This document shows positions 7,214-7,794 of a DNA stretch of 7,794 nucleotides, piece by piece; position 1 is the first letter of the stretch, and every line of letters starts with the position of its first letter. This stretch comes from VFZS01 sp964353255. Its GTDB lineage: Bacteria; Acidobacteriota; Terriglobia; Bryobacterales; Bryobacteraceae. The notes under the pieces are model-generated. The model was given only the letters and a program-made list of their open reading frames with translations. It did not search any database and was not told the origin of the DNA. Made by a program: the position numbers and the translations under genes. The stretch is from the NCBI GenBank assembly GCA_964353255.1, contig CAYGVJ010000193.1, positions 1 to 7,794 of the forward strand. The letters run 5' to 3'.

Positions 7214-7261
7214 TGTCGCAGCAGGCCGAGGAGCGAAGGAGTTCCGGGCGATGGAATCAGT

Positions 7262-7338
<77 letters not shown>

Positions 7339-7343
7339 CTCAT

Positions 7344-7372
7344 ATGGTAGCGCAGGCGGCGGCGGCGGTCAA
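7344..7372 (-). promoter_or_regulatory. Candidate promoter of the initiator tRNA gene
   Basis: On the minus strand TTGACC (complement of 7367-7372) and TACCAT (complement of 7344-7349) are exactly 17 bases apart; they match consensus at 5 of 6 and 4 of 6 positions. The -10 ends only 5 bases before the mature tRNA 5' end, so transcription would start at about 7337-7340. The spacer is a GCC-repeat run. Confidence 0.5.
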
Positions 7373-7388
7373 GCCGTCCAGGCCTCTC

Positions 7389-7794
7389 TGTCAAGCCTCG
7401 ATCAAAATGTCCCCTTTCCCGTTGTCTCGGTGGATTTCCGTTTCCGGCGGCTGTTGTTGGGGCCGCAGCGGCCGGCGCCAGGGATGATCTGCCGGGGGGA
7501 CCACCCGCACCCGTCGCACCCTGGGTAGCGGCTGAGCTTCCGCAGCCGCATCTTCTTGATCAGCCGGTCCTGGTGCACCCCGTGGTTGCGTTCCACCCGC
7601 CCTTTGGCCTGCGGGGAACCCGCCCCGATCAGCGTGATCCCCAGCCGGGCGCAGATCTGCCCAAACTGCGAAACCGGCGTCTCTCCGGCGCGTTGCTGGC
7701 GCTCGGTCGGCTCGTGCTGGTAGACGTTCTTGAAGTCCGGTTTCCGCTCCCGGCTCCACAACCCGGCCGCCACCATCCACCGCCGCAGCGTTTC
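7389..7794 (-). mobile_element. Insertion-sequence remnant, transposase 3' end side (continues past right edge)
   Basis: The segment holds a broken rve-type transposase and the likely IS end. On the plus strand the boundary appears to be TGTCAAGCCTCGATCAAAAT, starting at 7389 and overlapping the transposase stop codon (7391-7393). Elements of this type commonly end with TG and a GGGACATTTT-like motif near the tip, which is seen in reverse here at 7404-7413. The exact boundary is inferred, since the other end and any target duplication lie outside the window. The fragment reads outward toward the tRNA gene. Confidence 0.6.
7391..7794 (-). pseudogene. Decayed rve-domain transposase (ISNCY-like), two internal deletions
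   Basis: Reading in from the window edge, the frame opens with ETLRRWMVAAGLWSRERK, a helix-turn-helix end typical of these transposases. It then jumps straight to DFKNVYQHEPTERQQRAGETPVSQFG, the late part of the integrase core. The usual 80-100 residues between, which carry the first two catalytic aspartates, are absent (junction near 7737-7745). The third catalytic acid is present in SPQAKGRVERNHG, followed by HQDRLIKKMRLR. Family-like sequence then stops in this frame. The expected C-terminus, RVVPPADHPWRRPL and the closing KGDILIEA, lies in another frame from about 7522 to the stop at 7391-7393, so a second deletion with a frame change lies at about 7510-7545. It cannot encode an active enzyme. 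An in-frame ATG at 7776 is not the true start, because the homology continues upstream of it. Confidence 0.75.

Noticed and set aside
7214..7261. Small gene or terminator between the anti-sigma gene and the tRNA
   Set aside because: It is only 48 bases, with no open frame, no hairpin plus T-run on either strand and no other clear signal.
7402..7776. An intact 124-residue transposase starting at ATG 7776
   Set aside because: Family-like sequence continues upstream of that ATG to the window edge, and the true C-terminus is in another frame, so this is a fragment of a broken gene.

Overview
The window looks like chromosome from a GC-rich soil-type bacterium, most likely an Acidobacteriota member of the Solibacter/Bryobacter kind. 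The reasons are two very large Oar-type TonB-dependent receptors with an N-terminal carboxypeptidase-regulatory-like domain (a family greatly expanded in that group), a sigma-E-like factor with an oversized zinc-finger anti-sigma partner, and an rve-type transposase of a sort common there. The taxonomic call is inference from gene content; no rRNA is present.

Layout. Positions 1-859 (minus strand) hold the first 286 codons of an Oar-like receptor that runs off the left edge. Positions 1007-4525 (minus) hold a complete second receptor of 1172 residues. Divergent from it, 4711-5319 and 5288-7213 (plus) form a two-gene operon with a 32-base overlap: an ECF sigma factor and a 641-residue membrane-anchored anti-sigma factor. 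An initiator tRNA-Met gene lies on the minus strand at 7262-7338, and the right edge (7389-7794) is the decayed 3' end of an insertion sequence.

The most interesting signal is non-coding. The regions upstream of both receptor genes carry copies of the same element of about 90 bases (911-1000 and 4545-4635), about 80 percent identical by hand alignment. That is clearly more conserved than the N-terminal coding sequences next to it. In the sense of the receptor mRNAs both copies can form a hairpin with a perfectly kept GCCAGC/GCUGGC stem, and the worst-conserved block falls in its loop. Upstream of the large receptor the element fills nearly the whole predicted 5' UTR, just downstream of a promoter whose -10 overlaps the -10 of a divergent promoter for the sigma factor operon.

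Working model (inference): the sigma/anti-sigma pair senses an envelope condition and the adjacent receptors are candidate targets. The shared leader would give both receptors a common control point, either as a structured RNA or as an operator. The tRNA has initiator hallmarks but U at position 1, and its best promoter would start transcription almost at the mature 5' end.
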